A stretch of 64,000 bases of DNA from Planctomycetales bacterium (lineage in GTDB: Bacteria > 4484-113): NCBI GenBank assembly GCA_030606285.1, contig JAUWGS010000002.1:61612-125611 (forward strand), in the 5' to 3' direction. The notes beneath the pieces are model-generated. The model ran no database searches, had not been told where the DNA came from, and was given only the letters and a program-made list of their open reading frames with translations. This document shows positions 38,324 through 46,842 of this stretch, piece after piece (positions within the stretch are counted from its first letter, which is position 1; each line of letters begins with the position of its first letter). Both the position numbers and the translations under genes were made by a program.

Positions 38324-39826
38324 ATGCCTTTTCCCTTTAGCGACCTGCGCGAATTCATCGCCGCTCTGGAAACCGCAGATGAGCTGGCTCGTGTGACCGA
38401 ACCGGTCTCGCCGTATCTGGAGATAACCGAGCTCACCGACCGCACGAGCAAAGCCCAGGCCCCCAGTGTGCCACCCCGCACCCCGTCGTTCCTCTCCACC
38501 GGCGGCAAGGCGCTGCTTTTCGAACACATTCAGGGCTATGAAACGCCCGTCGCTATCAACCTCTTCGGCTCACTCTCGCGCATCTCGTTGGCGCTGGGCG
38601 TCTCCCATCCGAACGAAGTCGCTGACCGCATTTCCGAGCTGCTTGAACTTAAGCCCCCGAAGGGCCTGCGCGACAAGCTCGCGCTGCTGCCCAGGCTCGT
38701 GGAGGCGTCCCACTTCCCGCCGCGCACCGTCAAGTCTGCGCCCTGCCAGGAAGTCGTGTTGCAGGACGACGAAGTTGACCTCTCGCAGTTTCCCATTCTC
38801 ACGTGCTGGCCGGGCGACGGCGGGCCGTACATCACCTTCCCGCTGGTCATCACGCGCGAACAGGGTACGGAGCGCGCCAATATGGGCATCTACCGCATGC
38901 AGGTGTTCTCGCGCAACGAAACGGGAATGCACTGGCACGTCCACAAGGATGGCGCACGCCATTTCGAGACTGCGAAGAAGCGCGGCGAACGCCTGCCGGT
39001 CTCTGTCGCCATCGGCGCAGGCCCGGTGACCTGCTACGCCGCCAGCGCCCCGCTTCCGGGTGGCATTGACGAGTTCCTTTTCGCAGGCTTCCTGCGCAGG
39101 AAGCCGGTTGACCTCGTGAAGTGCAAGACGAGCGACCTGCTGGTGCCTGCGGCTGCCGAGATTGTGCTGGAAGGCTACGTTGATCCCGCAGAGCCATTGC
39201 GCCCTGAAGGGCCCTTCGGTGACCATACGGGCTATTACTCGACGGTGGACGACTACCCGGTCTTCCGCGTCGAGTGCATCACCCACCGCCGTGACCCCAT
39301 CTACCACACGACTATCGTCGGCAAGCCGCCACAGGAGGACTACTATCTGGGCTATGCGACGACGCGCATCTTCCTGCCGCTGATGCGCCTGATGCTGCCT
39401 GAACTCGTGGACATCTGCGCGCCGCCGGAAGGCGTGTTCCACAACTGCGTGATTGCGAGTATCGCCAAGCGCTATCCCGGCCAGGCGCGGCGCGTGATGG
39501 CGGGCCTGTGGGGAATGGGGCAGATGAGCTTCGCCCGGTGCATCATTGTGGTGGACGAAGACGTGCCGGTGGAGAACCTCTCCGAAGTGGCGTTCCAGGC
39601 ATTTTCCAACACCGACCCGCGCCGCGACCTGATGTTCTTTGAAGGGCCGACCGACGTGCTAGACCACGCCGCGCCACAGCCGTTTTTTGGCTCCAAAGTC
39701 GGTATTGATGCTACCCGCAAAATTGCCGGCGAATCCGCGCGCCCCTGGCCGGATGAAATCAAGATGACCGATGATGTCAAGCGCAAGCTGGACGAGATGT
39801 GGGAGCGGCTTAGGGGCGGGTTCTAA
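38324..39826 (+). CDS. ubiD: UbiD-family prenylated-FMN decarboxylase
   Basis: 500 residues, full UbiD length. Recognisable segments: FSDLREFIAALE at the start, the prFMN/metal region ANMGIYRMQVFSRNETGMHW with HKDGARHF, LRPEGPFGDHTGYY, and a C-terminal DPRRDLMFF. These enzymes decarboxylate 4-hydroxybenzoate-type precursors of ubiquinone or menaquinone and need UbiX-made prFMN; no ubiX is in the window. A TACAAT box ends nine bases before the ATG, indicating a leaderless mRNA. Confidence 0.92.
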   Translation: MPFPFSDLREFIAALETADELARVTEPVSPYLEITELTDRTSKAQAPSVPPRTPSFLSTGGKALLFEHIQGYETPVAINLFGSLSRISLALGVSHPNEVADRISELLELKPPKGLRDKLALLPRLVEASHFPPRTVKSAPCQEVVLQDDEVDLSQFPILTCWPGDGGPYITFPLVITREQGTERANMGIYRMQVFSRNETGMHWHVHKDGARHFETAKKRGERLPVSVAIGAGPVTCYAASAPLPGGIDEFLFAGFLRRKPVDLVKCKTSDLLVPAAAEIVLEGYVDPAEPLRPEGPFGDHTGYYSTVDDYPVFRVECITHRRDPIYHTTIVGKPPQEDYYLGYATTRIFLPLMRLMLPELVDICAPPEGVFHNCVIASIAKRYPGQARRVMAGLWGMGQMSFARCIIVVDEDVPVENLSEVAFQAFSNTDPRRDLMFFEGPTDVLDHAAPQPFFGSKVGIDATRKIAGESARPWPDEIKMTDDVKRKLDEMWERLRGGF

Positions 39827-39861
39827 CTCATTGGCTTTGTCCCTATGGCATAATAGCTTTC

Positions 39862-40119
39862 ATGCCTAGACGAGCTGTCCTTTCACAAGTACTCTCTGGG
39901 AGTTCTGATGCTCACATCTCGTTTGCCGGTATGCGCCTGCTGCTGCGTGACCTAGGATTCGATGAACGGATTCGGGGCAGCCACCATATCTTCATGAAAG
40001 AAGGTGTGGAAGAGATTCTCAACCTTCAGCCGAAGGGTTCCAAAGCCAAGCCTTATCAGGTGAAGCAGGTTCGGCGTGTTATACTTAAGTACCAGCTAAC
40101 AGGTGAAGAGAATGGGTAA
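39862..40119 (+). CDS. hicA: HicA-type mRNA interferase toxin
   Basis: 85 residues with a dsRNA-binding-like HicA fold: LLLRDLGFDERIRGSHHIFM (the GSHHIF histidine motif is the catalytic signature), then KGSKAKPYQVKQVRRVILKY. HicA cleaves mRNA and is neutralised by HicB. The N-terminal ~20 residues are longer than usual. A CATAAT box ends seven bases before the ATG. The stop overlaps the following hicB start. Confidence 0.88.
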   Translation: MPRRAVLSQVLSGSSDAHISFAGMRLLLRDLGFDERIRGSHHIFMKEGVEEILNLQPKGSKAKPYQVKQVRRVILKYQLTGEENG

Positions 40120-40321
40120 ACACGAAATCGTCATCTACTGGAGTGAGGAGGACCAGGCGTTTATCGCCGAGGTGCCGGAACTCGCCGGATGCGCGGCTGA
40201 CGGCGCTACGTATCAGGAAGCCCTAGCGAACGTTGAAGTCGTTATCCAGGAGTGGATTGAGACAGCTAAGGAACTGGGTCGTCCCATCCCCGAACCTAAA
40301 GGCCGCCCGGTTTCTGCGTAG
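40112..40321 (+). CDS. hicB: HicB-type antitoxin
   Basis: 69 residues: EIVIYWSEEDQAFIAEVPEL, AGCAADGATYQEALANVEVV, and a final helix, the standard partial RNase H-like HicB domain. No separate DNA-binding domain is present. ATG 40112 overlaps the hicA end by eight bases and is preceded by AGG and GAAGAG; GTG 40103 is an alternative. It forms a toxin-first module with the upstream hicA. Confidence 0.88.
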   Translation: MGKHEIVIYWSEEDQAFIAEVPELAGCAADGATYQEALANVEVVIQEWIETAKELGRPIPEPKGRPVSA

Positions 40322-40367
40322 CCTTCGGTTTATGCGCTAACGCCCCCCTGAGGTATAATCCTCTCAG

Positions 40368-40616
40368 ATGAAGCCGATGCGGTACACGCTGGTTATCGTG
40401 CGCGACGAGGAAGACCCCACCGAGTACAACGTCTCGGTGAAGGAACTTGCGGGCTGCTATACCCACGGGACGACGATAGAGGAATGCGTCTCCCGCGCCA
40501 TAGAAGCTATCCAGGGCTTCCTCGAATCGCAGGCACGCGACGGCGAGGTCGATCTTCCCGCAAAGTTCTCACTTGACCAAATAGAGGTTGGGTTGACGCT
40601 TGCCGAGACTACCTAG
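40368..40616 (+). CDS. HicB-type antitoxin (second module)
   Basis: 82 residues, HicB domain with YTLVIVRDEEDPTEYNVSVK, ELAGCYTHGTTIEECVSRAI. This module has antitoxin first. A TATAAT box (40354-40359) ends eight bases before the ATG, the clearest leaderless start in the window. It lies only 46 bases after the first hic module, yet differs from it in sequence and gene order. Confidence 0.88.
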   Translation: MKPMRYTLVIVRDEEDPTEYNVSVKELAGCYTHGTTIEECVSRAIEAIQGFLESQARDGEVDLPAKFSLDQIEVGLTLAETT

Positions 40617-40836
40617 AGCCACCGGCACGGAGCACTACGCCGTTCTTCTGCGCTGGGGTTGCCGTCCTGCGGGAAGCAGGGGCAGCCACTTCTATCTTGT
40701 TAGCCCGCGTACAGGCAATCGTCTGACTGTGCCCTGCCATAGCGGCAAGCTACTGCCATTGGGAACGCTCAAGTCAATCCTGCGAGATGCAGGTCTGACG
40801 AACGAAGAGTATGCTGAACTCTTCGACAGGGCTTGA
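40600..40836 (+). CDS. HicA-type toxin (second module)
   Basis: 78 residues: YAVLLRWGCRPAGSRGSHFY has the SRGSHF histidine motif, followed by LTVPCHSGKLLPLGTLKSIL as in HicA/YcfA proteins. The TTG start overlaps the hicB end by 17 bases, so translation is coupled. Partner of the upstream hicB. Confidence 0.86.
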   Translation: MPRLPRATGTEHYAVLLRWGCRPAGSRGSHFYLVSPRTGNRLTVPCHSGKLLPLGTLKSILRDAGLTNEEYAELFDRA

Positions 40837-40850
40837 TTCTCCTAGTGCCC

Positions 40851-41105
40851 CTACATCGGCTCGCCGCCGGTGGGGGCGGCGCCTGGGCCGCCGGCGCGCT
40901 TGCGCCCACGTGCCCCACCACCGCCAACGACGGTATCGAGGTCCCGCCCGACCAGCAGCCGTCCGAGCTTCCTGTGCCCGACCTTGAGGTAGTGCCGCTT
41001 CCAGATGTCCACTACCTGCTCCTTCGTGGTTGCAGCGTCAAGCTCCGCCTTGACCTGCTTCAGATACTCCAATTCCTCCCGTGGATCGTCAAACGCTCTG
41101 GGCAT
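40851..41105 (-). CDS. Small conserved-looking hypothetical protein
   Basis: 84 residues: an N-terminal charged helix pair (DDPREELEYLKQVKAELDAA, TKEQVVDIWKRHYLKVGHRK) and a glycine-rich basic tail (GGGGARGRKRAGGPG). It resembles short proteins in several uncultured phyla that share the EQVVDIWKRHY stretch, but I cannot name a function. It has a good ribosome site (GGAGAAGG) and a TAGAAT box about 30 bases upstream. It is convergent with the second hic module. Confidence 0.55.
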   Translation of the reverse strand: MPRAFDDPREELEYLKQVKAELDAATTKEQVVDIWKRHYLKVGHRKLGRLLVGRDLDTVVGGGGARGRKRAGGPGAAPTGGEPM

Positions 41106-41247
41106 GTTCCTTCTCCCTGAGTAGTTGTTTCGCTACGATTCTACACCATCGCGCGTGCGCGCGCTAGTGCCGCGCGTATTGCTTAACGTATACGCGTGAT
41201 CATCCGGGTCGGGTTCAGCGCGCGCTGCGATGTGTTATTATTCTCTT

Positions 41248-41646
41248 ATGGAGGAGATAAGGTTCAAAACCAGCTTGCGTGAGGAGATGGTTGACCTCAC
41301 ATCACGGGTGCAGGAAGCGGTGCGCAAGTCCGAAGTTGAGGATGGCCTTGTGCATCTCATATCCCCCCACACTACCGGAGCCCTGACGATTAACGAAAAG
41401 GTGGATCCCCATTTGAAGGATGACATCCTGACCTGGTTCCACGAGATGGTGCCCGAAGGCACCAAGTACGGGCACACTGGCGGCAACGCGTGGGCGCATA
41501 TCAAGGCGTCCATCGTTGGAGCCGACCTCACCGTGGCCATCACCAAAGGCAAACTCGTTCTCGGCAAGTGGCAGGGGATAATGTTCTGCGAGTTTGACGG
41601 CCCCCGCTCCCGTATGGTCATCTGTCGATTCGTACGCGCAATGTAG
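41248..41646 (+). CDS. YjbQ family protein (UPF0047)
   Basis: 132 residues covering the whole YjbQ domain: VEDGLVHLISPHTTGALTIN, EKVDPHLKDDIL, YGHTGGNAWAHIKASIVG, LGKWQGIMFCEFDGPR. Conserved histidines form a trimeric metal site; some members can replace thiamine phosphate synthase at low level, but the physiological role is unclear. A TATTAT box ends six bases before ATG 41248. An upstream in-frame ATG (41230) lies before that box and is not used. Confidence 0.9.
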   Translation: MEEIRFKTSLREEMVDLTSRVQEAVRKSEVEDGLVHLISPHTTGALTINEKVDPHLKDDILTWFHEMVPEGTKYGHTGGNAWAHIKASIVGADLTVAITKGKLVLGKWQGIMFCEFDGPRSRMVICRFVRAM

Positions 41647-41678
41647 GCGCAGTACGCTGGTCAGGACTGGCGGGAACG

Positions 41679-42926
41679 TCAGTCTTTGGTCTGGCGCCCG
41701 CCCAGCCGGGCAAGCAGGTTCAGGAAGGCTTCAGCCACGTTTTCGAGGAACGACTTCTCATATCCTTTCTCAGGCTCCTCGCGGCCTGCAAAGCTCGTGA
41801 TTCCCAGTGCGCTGGCGTATTGGGGCGCGCGGAACTCATCGAACAGGTGCGAATACCCGCGCGGGAGCCCGATGCGCACCGGCTTGCCCAGGTGGTGCTG
41901 GAAGAAGCCTGTGACCTCGCGCAGATAGCAGCCCCCTCCTGTAAGCACGACACCGCCGGGGATTGACGCCAGCAGGCCGCTGTCTTCGAGGTTGCGCTTG
42001 ATTAGCTGCGCCCATTCAGAGAGCCTGGGCAGCGCAATCTCGATGACCTTCTGCTTTTTTATCTTCGCATACTCGGTGTGGCCGTAGAACTTGATGTCGA
42101 TAACGTCGTCGGCATCGGCCTGGCTGACATTGATCCACGCCTTCAGGAAGCCTCGGCGGATGCGCTGCGCTTCCTCCAGTGAAACGCCGAGCCCCTGCAT
42201 GAAGTCCGTATCGAAGTTACCGGTGCCCACGGAGATTGTGCTCGTGTACATGGCGGACCCGTCGCGGTAAAGAGCAATGTCGGTGGTGCCGTGCCCGAGG
42301 TCGAGGAGGACGCAGCCCGTGTTCTTTTCTTCCGTGGTCAGCACCGCTTCGCCCGATGCCAGAACTGAGGGTATCAGCGATTTCACGGTGAGCCCGACAC
42401 GGTCCAGCGCCTTTCGGTAGTTATTGAGCAGCCATTCGGGACCGATAATGTCCTGCACTCTCACTGCGAGCCGCTCGCCGAACATTCCCAGCGGGTTCCG
42501 TACGCCGCGTGTCTCGTTGACTTCGTATTCCTGAACGATGCGCTGGAGGAGCGCGAATTGGCCCTCTCGCGGAGGAGTGCGAATGCTCTCCAGCAGGCGG
42601 TCGATGTGTGCCTGAGTGATCTCATTTTCCGCGCCTTCAAGCCTCAACTCGCCGGTGAGGGGTGTGGATACTAGGTCCTTGCAGGTCACGGCGAGGTGAA
42701 CCTGGTCGATGTGGACGCCGCTGGAGTAGACCGCACCCGAGAAGCTCGCGTCAATCTCCGCGGCGCACTGGTTCAGGTCACGGATAACGCCCTTCACGAT
42801 GCTCTTGGACGACGTTGAGTTGATCCCTCGGATAAGCACCTCGTCAGGCGTCACGTCCGCGATGACACTCGTGATCTTGGAGCTACCAAGGTCGATTCCC
42901 GCAACTGTTCTACTTCCCCGTCGCAT
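41679..42926 (-). CDS. ftsA: Cell-division protein FtsA (actin-like)
   Basis: 415 residues. Actin-fold phosphate loops are visible: AGIDLGSSKITSVIA at the N-terminus and VLLDLGHGTTDIALYRDG in the middle, then IPGGVVLTGGG, with an FtsA-type 1C domain (~85-165). The C-terminus (ENVAEAFLNLLARLGG) is an amphipathic membrane-targeting helix. FtsA anchors FtsZ filaments to the membrane. No ftsZ is adjacent downstream; yjbQ converges instead. It is the last gene of a minus-strand cluster with the small basic protein and DUF881 genes. Confidence 0.88.
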   Translation of the reverse strand: MRRGSRTVAGIDLGSSKITSVIADVTPDEVLIRGINSTSSKSIVKGVIRDLNQCAAEIDASFSGAVYSSGVHIDQVHLAVTCKDLVSTPLTGELRLEGAENEITQAHIDRLLESIRTPPREGQFALLQRIVQEYEVNETRGVRNPLGMFGERLAVRVQDIIGPEWLLNNYRKALDRVGLTVKSLIPSVLASGEAVLTTEEKNTGCVLLDLGHGTTDIALYRDGSAMYTSTISVGTGNFDTDFMQGLGVSLEEAQRIRRGFLKAWINVSQADADDVIDIKFYGHTEYAKIKKQKVIEIALPRLSEWAQLIKRNLEDSGLLASIPGGVVLTGGGCYLREVTGFFQHHLGKPVRIGLPRGYSHLFDEFRAPQYASALGITSFAGREEPEKGYEKSFLENVAEAFLNLLARLGGRQTKD

Positions 42927-42927
42927 G

Positions 42928-43272
42928 TTAAAACAGTTTGCTCAACACGAGTGTTTCTCTAACCACCAGGGGCAGGAGCACTACGAGTTCCTGTCTGAGT
43001 CCGCTCAGGGCGCAAATCGCGTAGAGGACTGCTACGAACAGCACGAGATAAGCGAAGTGCGCGGCTCCATTGAATGGCCTCTGGTCGCGTGCGGCTACGA
43101 CGGCGCTCAACGCCGTGTCCAGAAGGATAAGTGCCACCGGCAGAAGCACCAGCGGGTGCGGAACAACCTGGCACGGGGCAAAGATGCCCAGCAACCCTCC
43201 GCCCGCGAACAGGATGGCAGCGACCGCGAGAGTCGGCGTGTTCAGCAACCCCTCTCTCCGGTCGTTACTCAT
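42928..43272 (-). CDS. Small membrane protein of the DUF1290/small basic protein type
   Basis: 114 residues, three hydrophobic segments (about 13-31, 37-56, 73-93) and a C-terminal RETLVLSKLF. In size, topology and position (between DUF881 and FtsA) it fits the small basic protein found beside DUF881 and division genes in Firmicutes, Actinobacteria and others; sequence similarity by eye is weak. The ATGA overlap with the DUF881 stop shows coupled translation. Confidence 0.6.
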   Translation of the reverse strand: MSNDRREGLLNTPTLAVAAILFAGGGLLGIFAPCQVVPHPLVLLPVALILLDTALSAVVAARDQRPFNGAAHFAYLVLFVAVLYAICALSGLRQELVVLLPLVVRETLVLSKLF

Positions 43273-44063
43273 CGCCCCGCTCCCTTCTTCACCTCGATAG
43301 CTCCCGAACTGCTGGCTGGCGCTTCGCCTGCGTTGGCGGGGAGGGATTCCTGTTCTCTGGTCGGGGAGTCTAGAAAGCGATACCGCACTGGGAGGTCATA
43401 TGCAGGTATCTCGATTAGCTCCTTCTCCTCGACAGTGATGTCCAGGCCGTACATCCGTAGCTGCTCCACAATGCCGCCTGTCATCTCAAGCGCTTGGATA
43501 ATAATGTCCGGATCGCCGATTGCCTTTATCGTGAACGGCGCCGTCAGGCGCGTGTTGTTAACTACAACGGTTGGCCCGGTGCAGCGCACGAATGACAACC
43601 CGGTCAAGCGCTCTTCGATTCTGCCAGAGCGGATGGAGATTGCCTCCGCGCCAGCTGCGCGCAGCTCGTTTATCAGATAAAGCAGGTCGTAGTCGTGCAC
43701 CAGTCCGCGCTCAATGAAAGCATCGCCGGACTGTGAGGAGTCGCCCAGCGTTACGCTCACTCCGGGACCTTCCACGGCAAGGAATCCGGCAGCATATTTC
43801 GCCGCGTCAAGCTCGGCCTCTATCTGCTCGCTGGAGATTTCTCCCGAGAGCAGCTGCCGCAGTAGGTCGTTCTTCTCTTCGTGCAGCGAGGCGATTTCCG
43901 CCCGGAACTGCTCGATCTCGCGCTGCAGGTCCTCGTATGCGCCGATGCCGGCCAGAAGGGGGTGCCCGTCGGATTCCGCCATGATGATGCCGCGCACGAG
44001 CAGGCCCAGCAGAAGGCCGGCCACCAGTACGAATGCCCAGAATCCAGCGCGCCTCGTATCCAT
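43269..44063 (-). CDS. DUF881 family membrane protein
   Basis: 264 residues: one N-terminal membrane helix (FWAFVLVAGLLLGLLVRGII), a coiled coil (~33-75, LQREIEQFRAEIASLHEEKN), then the DUF881 domain with GPGVSVTLGD, LRAAGAEAISI and IKAIGDPDIIIQALEMTGGI. The family lies with cell-division or sporulation genes. A TAGAAT box ends ten bases before ATG 44063, so I prefer this start; the earlier in-frame ATGs overlap the -10 box itself. Probably leaderless. Confidence 0.82.
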   Translation of the reverse strand: MDTRRAGFWAFVLVAGLLLGLLVRGIIMAESDGHPLLAGIGAYEDLQREIEQFRAEIASLHEEKNDLLRQLLSGEISSEQIEAELDAAKYAAGFLAVEGPGVSVTLGDSSQSGDAFIERGLVHDYDLLYLINELRAAGAEAISIRSGRIEERLTGLSFVRCTGPTVVVNNTRLTAPFTIKAIGDPDIIIQALEMTGGIVEQLRMYGLDITVEEKELIEIPAYDLPVRYRFLDSPTREQESLPANAGEAPASSSGAIEVKKGAGR

Positions 44064-44125
44064 CGTAAGCATCATTCTACGACAGAAGCCGCTAAAAGGC
44101 GAAATATCGGCCCCAGAAAGCCGCG

Positions 44126-45034
44126 CTATCCACCTTTCTTGGCACGCGGGTGGGTGGCATCGTAAGTCTGTGAAAGCAGGCGGGTGGACACTTGCGTGTA
44201 GATGTTCGTTGTGTCAAGCCTGGCGTGCCCCAGTAGCTTCTGCACGGTGCGCAAATCCGCGCCTCCATCTAGCAGATGTGTGGCGAATGCGTGGCGTAGC
44301 TTATGCGCGGATACGGGCTTGAGAAGCGCGGCCTTTTTCGTCAACCGTGCCAATATCCGGTTGGCTGAACGCCTCGAAAGCGGCCTGCCGTTTCGGTTCA
44401 GGAAGAGCTCGTCGGTCACGTGCACGCCTTGCGGAAACATGCCGGGCCTCAGGTTCAGATACTCCCGCAGTGTCTTCTCTGCACGATCACCAAAGATGAC
44501 CTCACGTTCCTTGCCGCCCTTGCCACGGACCCGCAGCAGGTGTCCGGACAGGTCTATCTCCCCCGCGGTCAGTGCAAGCGCTTCGTGAATGCGCATCCCC
44601 GTTGAGTACAGGAGTTCCACCAGTGCCCGATCCCTCGCATCCATCGGCCGACTGCCTTCTGCAGCTGCAATGAGCGCGTCAACCTCTTCCGGCGTGAGCA
44701 CCACGGGCGGTTGTCTGTACACGCGACCCAACTCCACATGCTTGGCGGGATTGTCTTTGACCAGTCCGCGGTCGGTCAGAAATTCGAAGAACCGTGAGAT
44801 GGATGAAAGCTGGCGCCGCGCAGTCCGCATGCTAACGCCGTCCTTGTGTTCGTCCAGCCTCTGGTTGAAGAACTCGTACAGAGCTTCCTGCGTCAGCGCC
44901 TGTGGCTCGAAATCACCGCCGACGAAGTCCAGAAGCTGCCGCACATCGGTCGTATAGGCTGCACGCGTGTGCTCCGCAAGCCCCTCCGATGCCAGTTCCT
45001 CGATGAACCCCAGAAGCGTGTCGTCTTTGGTCAC
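44126..45034 (-). CDS. XerC/XerD-type tyrosine recombinase
   Basis: 302 residues. A SAM-like N-terminal domain (~5-95) precedes the catalytic domain with the Arg in YSTGMRIHEAL, HKLRHAFATHLLDGGADL (His and second Arg), LGHARLDTTNIYTQ (His and nucleophilic Tyr). Size and motifs match chromosome-dimer resolvases rather than phage integrases. Its GTG start is seven bases after a TAGAAT box (45042-45047). It precedes the DUF881-FtsA genes with a 62-base gap, so chromosome resolution and division genes lie together. Confidence 0.88.
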   Translation of the reverse strand: MTKDDTLLGFIEELASEGLAEHTRAAYTTDVRQLLDFVGGDFEPQALTQEALYEFFNQRLDEHKDGVSMRTARRQLSSISRFFEFLTDRGLVKDNPAKHVELGRVYRQPPVVLTPEEVDALIAAAEGSRPMDARDRALVELLYSTGMRIHEALALTAGEIDLSGHLLRVRGKGGKEREVIFGDRAEKTLREYLNLRPGMFPQGVHVTDELFLNRNGRPLSRRSANRILARLTKKAALLKPVSAHKLRHAFATHLLDGGADLRTVQKLLGHARLDTTNIYTQVSTRLLSQTYDATHPRAKKGG

Positions 45035-45096
45035 TGACTGGATTCTAACATTTACCTGGCGGAATCACTGATATAATCGCACCGAGGAGGGCCACT

Positions 45097-46842
45097 ATGG
45101 ACCGTTCAAGACTCATTGCTGTTGCCCGTGGTGATGAAGCGGCAGACATCGTTTTCACGAACGCATCTGTCGTTAATGTTTTCAATGGGGAGGTCGAGTC
45201 CGCCGATGTATCACTAGCGGAAGGACATATCGCCGGTGTGGGCGAGTATTCAGATACTCCTGCGAAGCAGCGCATCGACCTCGGCGGGAGGTTTATCGCA
45301 CCCGCTTATACTGACGCGCACATCCACCTTGAGAGCACAATGCTTCTCCCCTCGGAGTTTGCGCGTGTAGTGCTTCCCCACGGGTCCACCTGTACCGTTT
45401 CCGATCCGCATGAGATTGCGAACGTCATGGGACTGCCCGGCATACTCCTCTTGATAGGCCTTACTAAGGACATCCCGTTTGATTTCTACTTCACTCTAAG
45501 TTCTTGTGTGCCTGCGACCCGCCTTGAGACGAGCGGCGCCAGCCTTCCCGCCTGCGATCTGAGAGTGTTGATTGACCATGACCGCATCGTGGGACTTGCC
45601 GAGATGATGAACTTTCCCGGTGTGTACTTGCGAGCACCGGATGTTCTGGCGAAGCTGGAGCTAGCGCGAAGACATGGCAAGGTAATTGACGGTCACGCGC
45701 CGCTGGTCTCCGGCAGGGATCTAAACGCTTATATCGCCGCCGGTATCCATTCCGATCACGAGTGCACGCAGCTTGACGAGGCCCGTGAGAAGCTGTCGCG
45801 CGGAATGTGGGTTTTCCTGCGGGAAGGGAGTACGGAGAAGAACCTCGCCGATCTCCTGCCGCTGGTCAATGATACGACCGCATCGCGCTGCTGCCTGGTG
45901 ACCGACGACAGGCAGCCGGACGAGCTGATTGAACTGGGTCACATAAACTACGCTGTACACAAGGCGATGTCACTGGGCTTAAATCCCGTTACAGCGATCC
46001 GGCTGGCGACGATAAATCCGGCGAACTATTTCGGACTGCGGTTTCGCGGTGCGGTTGCCCCCGGACGAATTGCGGACTTGCAGATTCTCAGTGATCTCGG
46101 TGAAGGGATATTGCGTCCGCTCGCAGTATATAAGGGCGGAGAGCTTGTAGCTAAAGAAGGTTCTTTGGCTGTTGAGCTGGAGGCGCGCCAGGTGCCGGTT
46201 CAGAGCTTGCAGACCGTGAGAGTGCCCTGTGCGCTCACCCCGGACGACTTCGCAGTTTCTGGCCAGAGCGGGTCTGTGAGAGTCATCAAAGTCATCCCGC
46301 ACCAGATAGTCACCGATGCCCTCACACTGGAGCTGCCGGTGCAGGATGGCAGAGTTCTGCCCGACACTTCACGCGATGTTTTGAAGCTCGCAGTTGTTGA
46401 GCGCTACACCGGCAAGGCTGGGCGCAGTGTAGGTTTCGTGCAGGGGTTCGGGCTCAAGGCCGGAGCTCTCGCCAGTTCTGTAGCCCATGACTCCCACAAC
46501 CTGATAGCTGTCGGTACCAATGACGATGATATTGCGGCTGCGGTCAATCGTGTGGCTAGAATGGAAGGGGGACTCGTCGCGGTCAAGGATGGGGCAGTGC
46601 TGGCGGACGTGCCGCTACCGTTGGCGGGTTTGATATCGCTAGAAGACGCTCCATCGGTCGCAGAGCGCGTTGGCAAGCTCTTGCGTGCCGCCCGCGAAGC
46701 GCTTGGCTGCGAACTGGATAATCCGTTTATGGCACTGTCGTTCCTGGCGCTACCGGTCATACCCCATTTGAAGCTGACAGACCGGGGGCTGGTGGATGTT
46801 GGGAAGTTCGATTTCGTGCCGCTGTTCGTGGAACAGGGCTAA
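45097..46842 (+). CDS. ade: Adenine deaminase
   Basis: 581 residues, standard length. Amidohydrolase fold with the metal site in DAHIHLESTM, the DGHAPLVSGRDLNAYI segment, LVTDDRQPDEL, and a C-terminal Ade domain with QGFGLKAGALASSVAHDSHN. It converts adenine to hypoxanthine plus ammonia, feeding the hypoxanthine phosphoribosyltransferase encoded downstream. A TATAAT box (45072-45077) and GAGGAGGG give a conventional leader, in contrast to the leaderless xer gene it diverges from. Confidence 0.93.
   Translation: MDRSRLIAVARGDEAADIVFTNASVVNVFNGEVESADVSLAEGHIAGVGEYSDTPAKQRIDLGGRFIAPAYTDAHIHLESTMLLPSEFARVVLPHGSTCTVSDPHEIANVMGLPGILLLIGLTKDIPFDFYFTLSSCVPATRLETSGASLPACDLRVLIDHDRIVGLAEMMNFPGVYLRAPDVLAKLELARRHGKVIDGHAPLVSGRDLNAYIAAGIHSDHECTQLDEAREKLSRGMWVFLREGSTEKNLADLLPLVNDTTASRCCLVTDDRQPDELIELGHINYAVHKAMSLGLNPVTAIRLATINPANYFGLRFRGAVAPGRIADLQILSDLGEGILRPLAVYKGGELVAKEGSLAVELEARQVPVQSLQTVRVPCALTPDDFAVSGQSGSVRVIKVIPHQIVTDALTLELPVQDGRVLPDTSRDVLKLAVVERYTGKAGRSVGFVQGFGLKAGALASSVAHDSHNLIAVGTNDDDIAAAVNRVARMEGGLVAVKDGAVLADVPLPLAGLISLEDAPSVAERVGKLLRAAREALGCELDNPFMALSFLALPVIPHLKLTDRGLVDVGKFDFVPLFVEQG

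Noticed and set aside
38570..39442. 290-residue minus-strand frame opposite ubiD
   Set aside because: Antisense to a clearly recognised UbiD gene and low in normal domain features.
44126..45034. Phage or island integrase
   Set aside because: Length, motifs and linkage to division genes match XerC/D; no attachment repeats or tRNA next to it.
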